This document shows positions 10,064 to 21,100 of a DNA stretch of 64,000 nt, piece by piece. Each line of letters begins with the position of its first letter. The first letter of the stretch is position 1. Source of the DNA: Chromohalobacter nigrandesensis (lineage in GTDB: Bacteria > Pseudomonadota > Gammaproteobacteria > Pseudomonadales > Halomonadaceae); the NCBI RefSeq assembly GCF_023061285.1, contig NZ_JAKGAM010000003.1, positions 62,001 to 126,000 on the forward strand. The letters run 5' to 3'. The notes beneath the pieces are model-generated. The model did no database searches. It was not told the DNA's origin and saw only the letters and a list, made by a program, of their open reading frames with translations. The translations under genes and the position numbers were made by a program.

Positions 10064-10874
10064 CGCCACTGCCGTGGCGCCTGCTTCCCAGACGCCCCGC
10101 TCGCTACGCCTGCTGACCTGCAACTTGCAGGTCGGCATTCATACCTCGGCCTATCATCACTATCTGACACGCAGTTGGCAGCATCTGTTGCCGCACCCCA
10201 AGCGCCAGGGGCGCCTCGATCTGATCGGCGACATGCTGCGCGGTTACGACATCGTCGGCCTTCAGGAAGTCGATGGGGGCAGTTTCCGCTCGGGGCACGT
10301 CAATCAGGTCGAATATCTCGCCACACGGGCCGAGTTTCCTCACTACTACCAACAGCTCAACCGCAACCTGGGGCGTGTCGCCCAGCACAGCAACGGCCTG
10401 CTGTCGCGTCTGACACCGCGCCAGATAGACGAGTATCGCCTGCCCGGCACGTTACCGGGACGCGGCGCCATTCACGCGCGCTTCGGCGACGGCCCGGATG
10501 CCCTGCACCTGGTCGTGGCGCACCTGGCGCTGGGGCATCGCGCACGTACCCGGCAACTCGACTACTTGAGCGAGCTCATTCAACCGCTACGCCACGTGGT
10601 CGTGATGGGCGATCTCAACTGCACGCCGGATCAGATCAATGCCCACCAGCGCTTCTGCCATGCGCTGCCGCTGCATCCCGTGGCGATGCCGTTGTCGTAT
10701 CCCGCCTGGCAGCCACGCCGCGCACTCGATCACATCCTGATCTCCGACGCCTTGCACGCCGAACGCTTCGAGGTGCTCGACCGGCTTTTTTCCGACCATC
10801 TGCCGGTGGCAGTAGACATTCAACTGCCCACCGCCTGCCTACGCAGCATGCCCAATGACAATGCCGCCTCGTGA
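10056..10874 (+). CDS. Endonuclease/exonuclease/phosphatase family protein
   Basis: A 272-residue member of the metal-dependent EEP fold (DNase I/exonuclease III/inositol phosphatase). Visible motifs are TCNLQVG near residue 21, the metal ligand motif GLQEVDGG near 68, VVAHLALGHRARTRQ near 152, GDLNCTP near 186 and the C-terminal catalytic LDHILIS...SDHLPVAVDI near 225-253. It overlaps dsbA, as in Pseudomonas where the same pair occurs. No signal peptide is visible. The substrate (nucleic acid, phosphoester or lipid) is not determined by the sequence. Confidence 0.85.
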   Translation: MSNATAVAPASQTPRSLRLLTCNLQVGIHTSAYHHYLTRSWQHLLPHPKRQGRLDLIGDMLRGYDIVGLQEVDGGSFRSGHVNQVEYLATRAEFPHYYQQLNRNLGRVAQHSNGLLSRLTPRQIDEYRLPGTLPGRGAIHARFGDGPDALHLVVAHLALGHRARTRQLDYLSELIQPLRHVVVMGDLNCTPDQINAHQRFCHALPLHPVAMPLSYPAWQPRRALDHILISDALHAERFEVLDRLFSDHLPVAVDIQLPTACLRSMPNDNAAS

Positions 10875-10897
10875 GCGAGCGGCACCGCATCAGCACA

Positions 10898-10919
10898 GCC
10901 GCGACGCTTACGTCGCGGC
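10898..10919. repeat. Perfect hairpin spanning the nuoN stop codon
   Basis: GCCGCGACG (10898-10906) pairs perfectly with CGTCGCGGC (10911-10919), leaving a 4-base loop that contains the nuoN stop codon (TAA on the minus strand). It lies between convergent genes and could slow or end transcription, but no T-run follows on either strand, so it is not a standard intrinsic terminator. Confidence 0.5.
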
Positions 10920-12341
10920 CATGAGCCGCACCCACTCGATCATCGGCGCGGGATAGACCCCCAGCAGCACGACCAGGGCCGCCAGCGCCAGCACCACCAC
11001 GCCGCCGGCGCGTTGCGCCCAGTCGGTGGTCGCGTCACGGCGCTGCATGCCCGGCTCGGGCAGAAAGAGCGTCACCATCACGCGTAGATAGTAGTAAAGG
11101 CCGATGGCGCTCCCCGCCACCACAGCGCCGACTAACCACCAGCGGCTGGCTTCGACCCCTACCGCGACGATGTAGAACTTGCCGATGAAGCCCGCAGTCA
11201 AGGGAATGCCCGCCAGCGACAGCATCATCACCGTCAGCACTGCGGTCAGGTAGGGCCGCCGCCAGAACAAGCCACGGTAATGATGCAAGCGACTGGCATC
11301 GGCACCGCCGTAGGGGCTCGACAGCAGCGTCACTACCCCGAACGCACCCAGCGTCGTCAGCACATAGGTCACCAGATAGATACCTGCGGTTTCCACCGCC
11401 AGTCCCTCGTTGATCACCAGCGCTACCAGCAGATAGCCGAAATGCGCGATCGAGGAGTAGCCCAGCAAGCGCTTGAGATCTTGCTGCATCAACGCCAGCA
11501 GGTTGCCGCCCAGCATGGTCACGAAGGCAAGCACGGCGAGCAGGCTGTGCAGCCAGGCATCCTGGGCCGCCGGGGCGGACTGCAACAGGCGCAGCAAGAC
11601 CACCAATACCGCCACCTTGCTGGCCGAGGCCAGGAAGGTGGCCGCCGGGGTGGGACTACCTTCGTAGACGTCCGGCGTCCACAGATGGAACGGCACGATG
11701 GAAAGCTTGAAGCCCAGCCCGACGATCATCAGGCCCATCCCGGCCAGCAACCATCCATCGCCGCCTGCCGAGGCCAACGCCCCACCCAGCCCGGCGAAAT
11801 CGAGATGGCCGGTACGCGCATACAAAAGCGCCATGCCGAACAACAAGAAGGCCGAGGCCGCTGCGGAAAGCACCATGTACTTGACGCCCGCTTCCAAGGC
11901 GCCCCGCTCGCGATAGGTGTAAGCCAGCATGCCGTAAAGCGGCATCGACAGCAGTTCCAGACTGAAGAACAACGAGGCCAGATGGCGACTGCTCACCAGC
12001 GCAATCCCGCCGGCGGCGGCACACAACAGCAGCAGATAATATTCCTCGCGCGGACCGCGCGCGCCTTCCAGATAGGCATGGCCCAGCGTGGCGCAGGCCA
12101 GCGTGGCGCCGAGGATCAGCACCCCGCCGAAGATCGACAGGCCGTCTACCCTCATTAGCGGCGTCACGTCGAGCGGCGCCAGCCACCAGACCAGAATCTG
12201 TGCCACCAGTGCCAGGTTGAGGCCGATCACGGTCAACGTCGCCGTCAGGTCGTGATGCCGACGCCACGCAATGGTCAGCATCACCACGATGGCCGTGGCG
12301 CAGACGAGGATCAGCGGTGAAAGTGCTAGCAACGGCGTCAT
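10908..12341 (-). CDS. nuoN: NADH-quinone oxidoreductase subunit N
   Basis: Antiporter-like membrane subunit of complex I that carries one of the proton channels. The 477 residues are almost wholly hydrophobic, with about 14 predicted membrane helices. Family motifs include FFSLELLSMPLYGMLAYTYR near 125 (membrane glutamate), AGVKYMVLSAAASAFLLFG near 151 and LGFKLSIVPFHLWTPDVYEG near 208, with the conserved lysine and the HLWTPDVYEG loop. It is the last gene of the operon; its ATG overlaps the nuoM stop (ATGA). The ribosome site is TGAGGAGA. Confidence 0.97.
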   Translation of the reverse strand: MTPLLALSPLILVCATAIVVMLTIAWRRHHDLTATLTVIGLNLALVAQILVWWLAPLDVTPLMRVDGLSIFGGVLILGATLACATLGHAYLEGARGPREEYYLLLLCAAAGGIALVSSRHLASLFFSLELLSMPLYGMLAYTYRERGALEAGVKYMVLSAAASAFLLFGMALLYARTGHLDFAGLGGALASAGGDGWLLAGMGLMIVGLGFKLSIVPFHLWTPDVYEGSPTPAATFLASASKVAVLVVLLRLLQSAPAAQDAWLHSLLAVLAFVTMLGGNLLALMQQDLKRLLGYSSIAHFGYLLVALVINEGLAVETAGIYLVTYVLTTLGAFGVVTLLSSPYGGADASRLHHYRGLFWRRPYLTAVLTVMMLSLAGIPLTAGFIGKFYIVAVGVEASRWWLVGAVVAGSAIGLYYYLRVMVTLFLPEPGMQRRDATTDWAQRAGGVVVLALAALVVLLGVYPAPMIEWVRLMAAT

Positions 12342-13879
12342 GGCGTCTCCTCAGGCATGGCAGGCGTTTCTTCCAGCGTCATGATGTGCTCCACGTTTTG
12401 CATCGCCGCCTGCGAGGTGTCCAGCAATGGGCCGGGATAAAGCCCGACCCACAATACCAGGACCAGCAGGCCGAGCATCATCACGGTTTCGCGGCCATCG
12501 AGCCCGCCCAGCGGCGTTTCTTCCTTGGCCGGACCGAAGTAGACGCGTTGCATGATGAACAGCGAATAGATCGCCGCCAGTACGAAGCCACCACTGGCGA
12601 CCACAACCACCCAGGGCCAGGCATCGAAGGAGCCGAACAGCACCAGGAACTCGCCCACAAAATTGGCGGTACCCGGGAGGCCCATCGAGGCCGCCACAAA
12701 GCACAGTGCGATGCCCGGCAGGCCCTTGATGCGGCCCCACAGGCCACCCATCAGGCGCATGTCGCGGGTATGCAGGCGCTCGTAGAGCTGGCCACTGATG
12801 ATGAACAACCCCGAGGCCGAGAAGGCATGGGCAACCATCAATATCACGACGCCCTGTAGCGCCAGCTCGGTACTGCTGTAGATGCCGATCAGCACGAAGC
12901 CCATGTGGGAAATGCTGGAATAGGCGACTAGACGTTTCAGGTCATGCTGGCCACACGCCAGGATCGCGCCGTAGAAAATGCCCAGAACCCCCAGGCCCAT
13001 CGCGATCGGCGCGAAGGCCTGGGAGGCCTCGGGAAACAGCGGCAAGGCGAAGCGCAACATGCCGTAGGCGGCGGTCTTGAGCAGGATACCCGCCAGGTCG
13101 ACACTCCCCGCAGTGGGCGCCTGGGCATGCGCGTCGGGTAGCCACCCATGCAGCGGCACCACCGGCATCTTGACCGCAAAGGCGATGAAGAAGCCGAGCA
13201 TCAACCACCACGCCATCTGGGGCGAGAGCTCGTTCTGCGCGGTATGCCGCAGCGCCTCGTAGCTGAAGCTGTATTCTCCGGTGGCGGCGTGATGCGCAAA
13301 CACCAGGCCGAGAATGGCCACCAGCATCAACAGCCCGCTAGCCTGGGTATAGATGAAGAATTTCGTCGCCGCCTGGATGCGCGTGTTACCCGTGGAACCG
13401 CTGTGCCCCCATAGCGCGATGAGGAAGTACATGGGGACCAGCATCATCTCCCAGAAGAAGAAGAACAGGAACAGGTCGATGGCCAGGAAGACGCCCACCA
13501 CGCCACCGAGAATCCACAACAGGTTGAGGTGGAAGAAGCCGATGCGCCGCGAGATCTCGTGCCACGAGCACACCACCGCCAGCACCCCGAGTAGCCCGGT
13601 GAGCGCGATCATGATCAGCGACAGGCCATCCAGTGCCAGGTGCACCTCGATCCCGAAGCGGGGAATCCAGTCGGCGCGCCACTCGAGAGCCCAGTCCGAG
13701 GCACCCTGCGCGGCGTTCAGGCCATAATCGCCATGCCACCACACGCCCAGAACCAGTGCCAGTTCGAGCAGCATGGTGCCCAGGGCAATCCAGCGCGGCG
13801 ATTGCTCACCGAAGCGTTCGGCTTGCCAGCACAGCAACCCGCCGATGAAAGGAATCAGAATCAACCAGACAAGAATCAT
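12338..13879 (-). CDS. nuoM: NADH-quinone oxidoreductase subunit M
   Basis: Second antiporter-like proton-pumping subunit of complex I. The 513 residues are strongly hydrophobic, with about 14 membrane helices. Landmarks are FFFFWEMMLVPMYFLIALWG near residue 137 (conserved glutamate), FAVKMPVVPLHGWLPDAHAQ near 232 (conserved lysine and LHGWLPDAH loop), and LKRLVAYSSISHMGFVLIG near 313. A gap of 77 bp separates it from nuoL, the longest gap between structural genes from nuoCD onward; no feature was recognised in that gap. It overlaps nuoN by 4 bp. Confidence 0.97.
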   Translation of the reverse strand: MILVWLILIPFIGGLLCWQAERFGEQSPRWIALGTMLLELALVLGVWWHGDYGLNAAQGASDWALEWRADWIPRFGIEVHLALDGLSLIMIALTGLLGVLAVVCSWHEISRRIGFFHLNLLWILGGVVGVFLAIDLFLFFFFWEMMLVPMYFLIALWGHSGSTGNTRIQAATKFFIYTQASGLLMLVAILGLVFAHHAATGEYSFSYEALRHTAQNELSPQMAWWLMLGFFIAFAVKMPVVPLHGWLPDAHAQAPTAGSVDLAGILLKTAAYGMLRFALPLFPEASQAFAPIAMGLGVLGIFYGAILACGQHDLKRLVAYSSISHMGFVLIGIYSSTELALQGVVILMVAHAFSASGLFIISGQLYERLHTRDMRLMGGLWGRIKGLPGIALCFVAASMGLPGTANFVGEFLVLFGSFDAWPWVVVVASGGFVLAAIYSLFIMQRVYFGPAKEETPLGGLDGRETVMMLGLLVLVLWVGLYPGPLLDTSQAAMQNVEHIMTLEETPAMPEETP

Positions 13880-13956
13880 CAGCGCTGCGCCCCCTCAGCT
13901 TGCCACGTTAGCCTGCTATTCCTGCCACCGGTGTCTTTCTTCAAGTCGTACATCGC

Positions 13957-15810
13957 TTACCCCAAAGCCAGGAAGATCAGCACCACGGTCGCGCCCAGCG
14001 TCATCGAAACGGCATAGTGGCGCAGCCGCCCCGTCTGAGAACGCGTCAACAGCCAGCGCAGGCCGCGCGCCAGCAACGGCACCAGATTGCACACTCCGTT
14101 GATCCAGTCGCTACGCCACAGCCACACCAGGCCACGGAACGGCTTGACCAGCACCACATCGTAGAGGGCATCGAAGCCCCAGGCGTGATGCCACAAGCGC
14201 CACAGGCGCGCGCCTTCCGGCAGGGCCACCAGGCGCGCCACCATCTCCCGCCGCCACACGAACAGCCACAACGCCACGGCCGCGCCGCCCACCGCCACCA
14301 GCATGGCAATGACCTCCAGCACATGGCGTCCGGCTTCTTGCGTCGCACCGGGACTGGCCGGCAGCACCTCGTCGAGCGGCGGATGAATCCAGGCACCCAC
14401 CAGCGTCGAGAGCACGATCAACACGACCAGCGGCACGCCATGTACCAGACCGCGACCACCCTCGGCGTGCCGGCTGTGATCGCTGCCCGGCGTGCCGTGG
14501 AAGGTACCGACGATCAAGCGCACGGTATACAGCGAGGTCAGCAGTGCGCCGACCAGACCCGCCATCAGCAAGCCGATATGGCCGGACGCCAGCGCTTCCC
14601 AGAGGATTTCGTCCTTGCTGTAGAAGCCCGCCGTCACGAACGGCAACGCCATCAGGGCCGAACCGCCTACCACGAACCCGGCATAGGCGAGCGGCAACTT
14701 GCGCCACAATCCGCCGAGACGGCGCATGTCCTGCTCGTGATGGCAGGAGACGATCACCGAGCCGGCCGAGAGGAACAGCAACGCCTTGAAGAAGGCGTGC
14801 ATCATCAGATGGAAGATCGCCGCATCGAAGGCTCCCACACCTAGGGCCAGGAACATGTAGCCGATCTGGCTCATCGTCGAATAGGCCAGCACGCGCTTGA
14901 TGTCGGTCTGCGCCAGGGCGGCGAACCCAGCCATCAGCAGCGTCACCGCGCCGATCCAGCCCACCAGTGTCAGCACATCCGGTGCCAGCAGGAACAGGCC
15001 ATGCATACGCGCGATCAGATACACCCCGGCGGTGACCATGGTCGCCGCGTGGATCAGTGCCGACACCGGCGTGGGGCCGGCCATGGCGTCAGCCAGCCAG
15101 GTATGCAGCGGCAACTGCGCGGACTTGCCCAGCGCCCCGCCGAGCAGCATCAACGTCGCCAGTTCGACCATCAGGTCGCCGCGCGCCCAGACCTCCGGCG
15201 CCCGCGCCAGCAGCGTCTGGATATCCAGCGTGCCCAACTCGACGAACAGGATGAACAGCCCGATCGCCATCAGCACATCGCCGATACGCGTCACCAGGAA
15301 GGCCTTGAACGCCGCCCAGCCATTGGCCGAGTCATGGTAGTAGTAGCCGATCAGCAGATAGCTGCACAGGCCGACGCCTTCCCAACCGAGATACAGCAGC
15401 AGCAGGTTGTCGCCCAGCACCAGCAGCACCATGCTGAACACGAACAGGTTCATGTAGGCATAGAACCGACGAACCCCGGTGTCGCCGCGCATGTACCAGG
15501 CCGCAAACAGATGGATCAAAAAGCCCACGCCGGTAATCACGCCAAGCATCGTCAGCGACAGCCCATCGACCAGCAGGCCCATCGACGACTGAAAATCGCC
15601 CACGTCGATCCAGGTCCACAGCGTCATGACCTGCGCTGCCGAGCCGTGTCCGAGGAAGTCGAGGCCCACCCACACGGTCGTGGCCGCCGCCAGCCCCAGC
15701 GCGGTGACCCCCACCGTCGCCGCGCCACGCAGCGACAGGCGATCACCGCCCAGCGCCAGGACTAGACACCCCAACAGGGGAAACAAAAACGTCAGAGTGA
15801 GTAGATTCAT
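13957..15810 (-). CDS. nuoL: NADH-quinone oxidoreductase subunit L
   Basis: Largest antiporter-like subunit of complex I, with the long lateral helix at its C-terminal end. It has 617 residues, the usual size. The core has [20 protein letters not shown] near residue 140 (conserved glutamate), [20 protein letters not shown] near 228 (conserved lysine and LHTWL) and [16 protein letters not shown] near 249. The region beyond about 480 contains the hydrophilic stretch and terminal helices expected of the lateral arm. Its ATG overlaps the nuoK stop. Confidence 0.97.
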   Translation of the reverse strand: MNLLTLTFLFPLLGCLVLALGGDRLSLRGAATVGVTALGLAAATTVWVGLDFLGHGSAAQVMTLWTWIDVGDFQSSMGLLVDGLSLTMLGVITGVGFLIHLFAAWYMRGDTGVRRFYAYMNLFVFSMVLLVLGDNLLLLYLGWEGVGLCSYLLIGYYYHDSANGWAAFKAFLVTRIGDVLMAIGLFILFVELGTLDIQTLLARAPEVWARGDLMVELATLMLLGGALGKSAQLPLHTWLADAMAGPTPVSALIHAATMVTAGVYLIARMHGLFLLAPDVLTLVGWIGAVTLLMAGFAALAQTDIKRVLAYSTMSQIGYMFLALGVGAFDAAIFHLMMHAFFKALLFLSAGSVIVSCHHEQDMRRLGGLWRKLPLAYAGFVVGGSALMALPFVTAGFYSKDEILWEALASGHIGLLMAGLVGALLTSLYTVRLIVGTFHGTPGSDHSRHAEGGRGLVHGVPLVVLIVLSTLVGAWIHPPLDEVLPASPGATQEAGRHVLEVIAMLVAVGGAAVALWLFVWRREMVARLVALPEGARLWRLWHHAWGFDALYDVVLVKPFRGLVWLWRSDWINGVCNLVPLLARGLRWLLTRSQTGRLRHYAVSMTLGATVVLIFLALG

Positions 15811-16115
15811 CCGCGCAACCTGCTTGCCGCATCGATATCAAGGGTCTTGAAGCGCCGATAGAGCTGCAACAACAGCGCCAGCCCCACGCTTGCCTCGGCC
15901 GCCGCCAGAGTGATCACCAGCAGGAACATCACCTGGCCGTCGGGCTGACCCCAACGTGTTCCCGCAACGATGAAGGCGAGCCCCGCCGCGTTCATCATGA
16001 CTTCCAGGCTCATCAGCACGAACAGCATGTTCCGGCGCATCATCAGCCCCACCAGGCCCAGCGCGAAGAGGATCGACGCCAGGATCAGGCCGTGTTCCAT
16101 GGGAACGCCATTCAT
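15807..16115 (-). CDS. nuoK: NADH-quinone oxidoreductase subunit K
   Basis: Small three-helix membrane subunit of complex I, 102 residues. The N-terminal [20 protein letters not shown] aligns with the E. coli start, so the first ATG is kept over the one at 16100. Conserved membrane glutamates are seen in [15 protein letters not shown] near residue 36 and in [17 protein letters not shown] near 73, both needed for proton transfer in the family. It overlaps nuoJ and nuoL by 4 bp each. The ribosome site GAGGAGAA lies within the end of nuoJ. Confidence 0.97.
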   Translation of the reverse strand: MNGVPMEHGLILASILFALGLVGLMMRRNMLFVLMSLEVMMNAAGLAFIVAGTRWGQPDGQVMFLLVITLAAAEASVGLALLLQLYRRFKTLDIDAASRLRG

Positions 16116-16723
16116 CGTGAATTCTCCTCGCTTGAGGTGTCGTCACCGAGCGAGCGCTCGCTGGCGGCGCGCCCCCGGCCATCTGCAGTACGCTTACCCG
16201 GGACTTGGCGTACCGTGTGTGCCTCGTCATGCGCTTCGCTGCGCCCCAGGTGAGACGCCGCCACCAGCGCCGCCAGCAGCAGCATCGCGGCGAGTTCGAC
16301 GACGATCAGATAAGGCCCGAACAGCAGCGTGCCCACCGCCTTGGCGGTCAGGGTATCACCCTGGATACGACCGCCCACGTCGGCGCCGATCAATGTCACC
16401 AGCAGCACCAACAACAAGATACCGCTGAGCACCGCCGGCCCCAGCCAGGTGCGCGGGCGCAGCCAGGCACTCTCTTGCTGCGCGGCGGCCTCACCGAGAT
16501 TGAGCATCATCACCACGAACACGAACAGCACCATGATCGCGCCGGCGTAGACGATGATTTCCAGCGCCCCGGCGAAGGGCGCTCCGAGTGCAAAGAACAC
16601 CATCGCCACCGCTATCAGCGAGACGATCAGGTAAAGCAAGGCATGTACCGGGTGCCGCCCGGTCACCACCCCAAGCGTCGCGAGCACGGCGACCACGGCG
16701 CTGAGATAGAAGGCGATTTCCAT
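16112..16723 (-). CDS. nuoJ: NADH-quinone oxidoreductase subunit J
   Basis: Five-helix membrane subunit of complex I, 203 residues. The family pattern is clear: [20 protein letters not shown] near residue 24, [20 protein letters not shown] near 48 and [11 protein letters not shown] near 69. The last 45 residues are charged (Arg, Glu, Ser) and probably form a flexible cytoplasmic tail, which varies between species. A GGGAGA ribosome site precedes the ATG. It follows nuoI after 33 bp and overlaps nuoK by 4 bp. Confidence 0.96.
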   Translation of the reverse strand: MEIAFYLSAVVAVLATLGVVTGRHPVHALLYLIVSLIAVAMVFFALGAPFAGALEIIVYAGAIMVLFVFVVMMLNLGEAAAQQESAWLRPRTWLGPAVLSGILLLVLLVTLIGADVGGRIQGDTLTAKAVGTLLFGPYLIVVELAAMLLLAALVAASHLGRSEAHDEAHTVRQVPGKRTADGRGRAASERSLGDDTSSEENSR

Positions 16724-16756
16724 GGTGTCTCCCTATCCTGGTAAGGGCATCCCTGA

Positions 16757-17299
16757 TCAGGGCATCAACGACTTGACGTTAATCGGTTCGGCTTCGTTCT
16801 GCGCCTCACCCTTGTCTTTTCCGGCGATCGACAGCCCCGCCACGCGATAGAAGTTGTAGTTATGATCCTTGCCCGGCCCGGAAATCAGCAGGTCTTCCTT
16901 CTCGTAGACCAATTCCTGACGCCGAAACTCGCTCATCTCGAAATCCGGCGTAAGCTGGATGGCCGAGGTCGGACAGGCTTCCTCGCACAGCCCACAAAAG
17001 ATGCAGCGCGAAAAATTGATGCGGAAAAACTCCGGATACCAGCGGCCATCATCGCGCTCGTCTTTCTGCAGCGAAATGCACGCTACCGGGCATGCCACCG
17101 CGCACAGATTGCATGCCACACAGCGCTCCTCGCCATCGGGGTCGCGGGTCAGCACGATGCGTCCGCGATAGCGCGGCGACAAATAGACCGGTTCTTCCGG
17201 GTACTGCAGGGTCTCGCGCTTGCGGAAGGAGTGCATGAATACCATGCCCATCGTCCGTAGCTGCGATCCGGTCCCCGCGAGCAATGATTTAATCTTCAC
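16757..17299 (-). CDS. nuoI: NADH-quinone oxidoreductase subunit I
   Basis: Peripheral-arm subunit carrying two [4Fe-4S] clusters (N6a and N6b) that pass electrons towards the quinone site. Among its 180 residues are two ferredoxin motifs, [16 protein letters not shown] near residue 61 and [16 protein letters not shown] near 100, each with the CxxCxxCxxxCP pattern. The start codon is GTG (17299-17297), preceded by GGAGAAG at a good distance. It lies between nuoH (21 bp) and nuoJ (33 bp). Confidence 0.97.
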   Translation of the reverse strand: MKIKSLLAGTGSQLRTMGMVFMHSFRKRETLQYPEEPVYLSPRYRGRIVLTRDPDGEERCVACNLCAVACPVACISLQKDERDDGRWYPEFFRINFSRCIFCGLCEEACPTSAIQLTPDFEMSEFRRQELVYEKEDLLISGPGKDHNYNFYRVAGLSIAGKDKGEAQNEAEPINVKSLMP

Positions 17300-17320
17300 G
17301 GTCTTCTCCAGTCTCGACGC

Positions 17321-18307
17321 TTAGCCACCGGCGGGGCTGAATACAAGAATCAGTGCGCCGGTCACCAGCAAATTGATCAGGGTCAGTGGCAGGCAGACCT
17401 TCCACCCGAAGCTCATCACCGCGTCATAGCGAGGACGCGGCAGTGCCGCGCGCAGCAGCACGAAAAAGCCCACGAACACGGCAGTCTTGAGCAGGAACCA
17501 CACGATAGGCGGCAACCACGGACCGTGCCAGCCACCCAGAAACAACGTCACGATCAGCGCCGATACCAGCACGATGCCCACGTACTCGCCGATGAAGAAC
17601 ATGCCCCATTTCATGCCCGAGTACTCGACGTGATAGCCATCGGCCAGCTCCTGCTCGGCCTCGGGCTGGTCGAACGGGTGACGGTGCGTCACGGCAATGC
17701 CGGCGACCAGGAAGGTACAGAAGCCGAAGAACTGCGGCACGATGAACCATACCGTTTCCTGGGCGGCGACGATCTCGCGCATGTTGAACGAACCGGCCAT
17801 GGCCACCACCCCCATCAGCGACAAGCCTATGAAGACTTCATAGGACAGTGTCTGTGCCGAGGCACGCATCGCCCCCAGCAAGGCGTACTTGTTGCCGCTC
17901 GACCATCCGCCGAAGAGCACCGCATAGACGTTGATGCCCGCCATGGCGAAGAAGAACAGCAAACCGATATGCAGATCGGCCACCCCCCAATTGGGCGTAA
18001 TGGGAATGACCATGAAGCTCAGCAACAGCGATGCCATGGCGATCGCCGGCGCCAGCACGAAGAAGGTACGATCGGCGAACGGCGGGATCCAGTCTTCCTT
18101 GAAGAGGATCTTGAGCATATCGGCGAGGATCTGCAGCACCCCGAACGGCCCGACGCGGTTGGGACCGTGACGATCCTGCCATAAGCCCAGGAGACGCCGT
18201 TCCACCATGGTCAGCAACGCTCCTGAGAGTACCGCACCGATCAGGATCACCAATGCTTGAAAGAGCGCGAACGCGATTGCCTCGACCTGTGGTGTCCACC
18301 AGCTCAT
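17321..18307 (-). CDS. nuoH: NADH-quinone oxidoreductase subunit H
   Basis: Membrane subunit that forms much of the quinone-binding chamber of complex I. Started at [13 protein letters not shown], whose ATG overlaps the nuoG stop (ATGA); this gives 328 residues and about eight membrane helices. Signatures are [20 protein letters not shown] near residue 37, [18 protein letters not shown] near 57, and the loop [20 protein letters not shown] near 202 with the acidic residues that line the quinone path. [18 protein letters not shown] is near 290. Confidence 0.97.
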   Translation of the reverse strand: MSWWTPQVEAIAFALFQALVILIGAVLSGALLTMVERRLLGLWQDRHGPNRVGPFGVLQILADMLKILFKEDWIPPFADRTFFVLAPAIAMASLLLSFMVIPITPNWGVADLHIGLLFFFAMAGINVYAVLFGGWSSGNKYALLGAMRASAQTLSYEVFIGLSLMGVVAMAGSFNMREIVAAQETVWFIVPQFFGFCTFLVAGIAVTHRHPFDQPEAEQELADGYHVEYSGMKWGMFFIGEYVGIVLVSALIVTLFLGGWHGPWLPPIVWFLLKTAVFVGFFVLLRAALPRPRYDAVMSFGWKVCLPLTLINLLVTGALILVFSPAGG

Positions 18308-21066
18308 GCGCGCACCTCCTGAGCATCGAGATGGGCCCACTCAGGCGCGGTCAGTGGCAGTCCCGACTGATCCGGCACGCCGACCATGCCATCGGGCCAC
18401 ACGTCACTGATCGCTATCGGGAGCGTGAGCTGCCGCTCCCCCAGGTTGAGCGTCAACGTGGCGCCCGGCGACATCCGCAACCGCTCGGCGGCACCGCGTG
18501 ACACGGTGAAGCATGTCTCGGTCATGCGCGTCTGGATGGGCTCGGCCCGCGACGAAGTTTCGTCGCCCCCGAACAAGCGCGCCTGCGGTACCGCCAGCCA
18601 TTGATCGTCACGTGCGGCGAAGCGTGCCGGCAGTGTACGCGCATAGTCGTAATCGCCGGGCAGCGGCCCCAACAACCGCACGCCGGGATCGCCGGCGCGC
18701 AGATGCCCACCGACCTCGTCCTGGAACTTGTTCCAGGCTTGCGGCGAGTTCCACCCCGGGGCCCAGGCGAACGCCACTTCACGGCGTGGCTCGGCATAAC
18801 CGGCATAGCCTTCCATGGAGAATGCAAACGGCGTATCCGCATCCTGCGGCGCACGAGGTTCGCTGACATCGAGATTGGCGCGCATCGCGGTGCGACCGCT
18901 ATAGCGATGAGGTTCACGCGCCAGACGCAGCCCATGCACGCGATAGGCGGCACTCAAGCCGGCATCGCCGGCCGGCGCCAGGGCAGGGTATGTCATGGCC
19001 ATATCACGCGTCACCTCATCGAGGGTGAGCGGCGTCACCGCCTGACGCTCGACGCTTGTCTTGAGCGCGTTGAGCCACCGCCAGCTTTCGCGAATGCGTG
19101 TCTCGGGGCGGATATAACTAGGCTCGAAGACCTGATAGAACCGCTGGGCGCGTCCTTCCAGGCTGACCAGGGTGCCATCGCTTTCGGCGAAGCTCGCCGC
19201 CGGGAGCCCGATATCCGTCTTGTCCCAGGTCGCGGTGCGCTGATGATCGAGCGTGACGACGCAGTCGGCACGCTTCAAGGCAGCGTCAACCCGGCCTGCG
19301 TCGGCGCGCATGTAAAGATCGTTCTCGAGAATCACCACGCCATCGGCTTCGCCGCTGATCAGGTATTCCAGTGCCCAGTCCAGTGATTCCCCGCCGAGTA
19401 GCGACAGACCGGTACTGTTGGCTTCACGGCGCACCAACGACAACGCCCCGGGGCGTGTTCGCCGTGCCAAGGCGCGTGCCACGTTGCCGGCTGCCTCGAG
19501 CACCGCTGGCGTTCCCAGCGAGCCACCCGAAACCACCAACGGGCGCTGTGCCGCCAGCAAGGCCTCGGCGATGCGCTTTGCAAGTGCCGAGGTCGCCTCG
19601 CCGAGGGCCTCCGGGCAGGGCGCCTCGGCATCGATGTAGTGCGCCACGGCGAAGCCCAGCCGCGCGATATCATCCGGCGCGGCGTTGAAGGTCTGCTCCG
19701 CCAGTGCATCCAGCTCGGTCATGTCAGGCGTGGCCATGAACAATGGATAACGTTCATCCTGGGCCATCGTCTTCACCGCCTCGGCGTTCCAGGACGGGAT
19801 GCCGCGCGTGGCGGCCAGCGCCTCGCCCTTGGCGTTGACCGCCTGGCGAATGGCCAGCGCCATGCGTGCGGCACTATTGATGAGATCCTCGCCGAGCACG
19901 AACACCGCATCGCAGCCTTCGATCTCGCGCAGGCTCGGCGACGGCAGGCCACAGCGGGTATTGAGCTCGTTCATGCGTACCAGCAACTCAAGCTCGCGGG
20001 CATCGATGCCGGTGGAGAAGTTGGCGTCCCCCACCAGCGTACGCAGCATGTGGTTGCTCTCGAGGCTCGCCCGTGGCGAGCCGATACCGATCACGCGGCG
20101 CGCGCTGCGCATTCCATCGGCGGCACGGTCCAGCGCATCGTCGATTTCCAGACTGATGGTTCCGGCAACCACGCCCGTCTCGCCGGACTCGACGCCGACA
20201 CGCTGGCGTTCGCGCCATTCGGGTACGCGTGGGCGGTCCTCGCGGTTCACGTAGCCATAACCGAAACGCCCGCGATCGCAAAGGAAATAGTGGTTCACTT
20301 CGCCGTGGTAGCGGTTCTCGATCCGCCGAATATCGCCATAGCGCTCGCCGGGGCTGATATTGCAGCCCACTGCGCATTGATGGCAGACACTGGGCGCGAA
20401 CTGCAGGTCCCACTTACGAGTGTAATGCTCGGAATGGGTCTGGTCGGTGAACACCCCGGTCGGGCAGACTTCGGTGAGGTTGCCGGAGAAAGGGCTCTCC
20501 AGCGTGCCTTCCTGAAAGCGCCCGAAATAGACGTTGTCGTGCGCCCCGAAGGCGCCCAGGTCACCGCCGCCGGCATAATCCTGATAGAAGCGCACGCAGC
20601 GGTAACAGGTGATGCAACGGTTCATCTCATGACCGATGAACGGCCCCAGATCCTGATTCTGGTGGGTACGCTTGCGAAAACGGTAGCGGCGGCTGTCATG
20701 ACCGGTCATCACCGTCATGTCCTGCAGGTGGCAGTGACCGCCTTCCTCGCAGACCGGGCAATCATGCGGGTGGTTGATCATCAGCCATTCGATGACATTC
20801 TCGCGAAAGGCTTTAGCTTCGTCGTCCTCGATGGAGATGTAGGCATCGTCCTGCACCGGTGCCATGCACGACATCACCAACATGCCCTGAGTATCGTCAG
20901 CGTTCTTGTACTGCTTGACCGCGCACTGGCGGCAGGCACCCACGCTGCCCATGGCCGGGTGCCAGCAGAAATACGGGATATCCAACCCCAACGACAGGCA
21001 AGCGTGCAGCAGGTTATCGGCGCCGTCGACCTCGTAGTCCCGGCCATCCACGTGAATCGTTGCCAT
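18304..21066 (-). CDS. nuoG: NADH-quinone oxidoreductase subunit G
   Basis: Largest peripheral subunit of complex I, 920 residues starting at [15 protein letters not shown]. The N-terminal 2Fe-2S ferredoxin domain has [20 protein letters not shown] and CRQCAV. Then come a His-ligated 4Fe-4S cluster ([18 protein letters not shown]) and a further one ([12 protein letters not shown]). The molybdopterin-oxidoreductase-like part begins with CHQCAVGCN and a fourth Cys in FLCDRG, the ligands of the extra N7 cluster found in E. coli-type NuoG. No molybdenum site is expected. It overlaps nuoH and is 34 bp from nuoF. Confidence 0.97.
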   Translation of the reverse strand: MATIHVDGRDYEVDGADNLLHACLSLGLDIPYFCWHPAMGSVGACRQCAVKQYKNADDTQGMLVMSCMAPVQDDAYISIEDDEAKAFRENVIEWLMINHPHDCPVCEEGGHCHLQDMTVMTGHDSRRYRFRKRTHQNQDLGPFIGHEMNRCITCYRCVRFYQDYAGGGDLGAFGAHDNVYFGRFQEGTLESPFSGNLTEVCPTGVFTDQTHSEHYTRKWDLQFAPSVCHQCAVGCNISPGERYGDIRRIENRYHGEVNHYFLCDRGRFGYGYVNREDRPRVPEWRERQRVGVESGETGVVAGTISLEIDDALDRAADGMRSARRVIGIGSPRASLESNHMLRTLVGDANFSTGIDARELELLVRMNELNTRCGLPSPSLREIEGCDAVFVLGEDLINSAARMALAIRQAVNAKGEALAATRGIPSWNAEAVKTMAQDERYPLFMATPDMTELDALAEQTFNAAPDDIARLGFAVAHYIDAEAPCPEALGEATSALAKRIAEALLAAQRPLVVSGGSLGTPAVLEAAGNVARALARRTRPGALSLVRREANSTGLSLLGGESLDWALEYLISGEADGVVILENDLYMRADAGRVDAALKRADCVVTLDHQRTATWDKTDIGLPAASFAESDGTLVSLEGRAQRFYQVFEPSYIRPETRIRESWRWLNALKTSVERQAVTPLTLDEVTRDMAMTYPALAPAGDAGLSAAYRVHGLRLAREPHRYSGRTAMRANLDVSEPRAPQDADTPFAFSMEGYAGYAEPRREVAFAWAPGWNSPQAWNKFQDEVGGHLRAGDPGVRLLGPLPGDYDYARTLPARFAARDDQWLAVPQARLFGGDETSSRAEPIQTRMTETCFTVSRGAAERLRMSPGATLTLNLGERQLTLPIAISDVWPDGMVGVPDQSGLPLTAPEWAHLDAQEVRA

Positions 21067-21100
21067 TATCGCTCCTCGCCCGTCATCTTCGTCACGTCGT

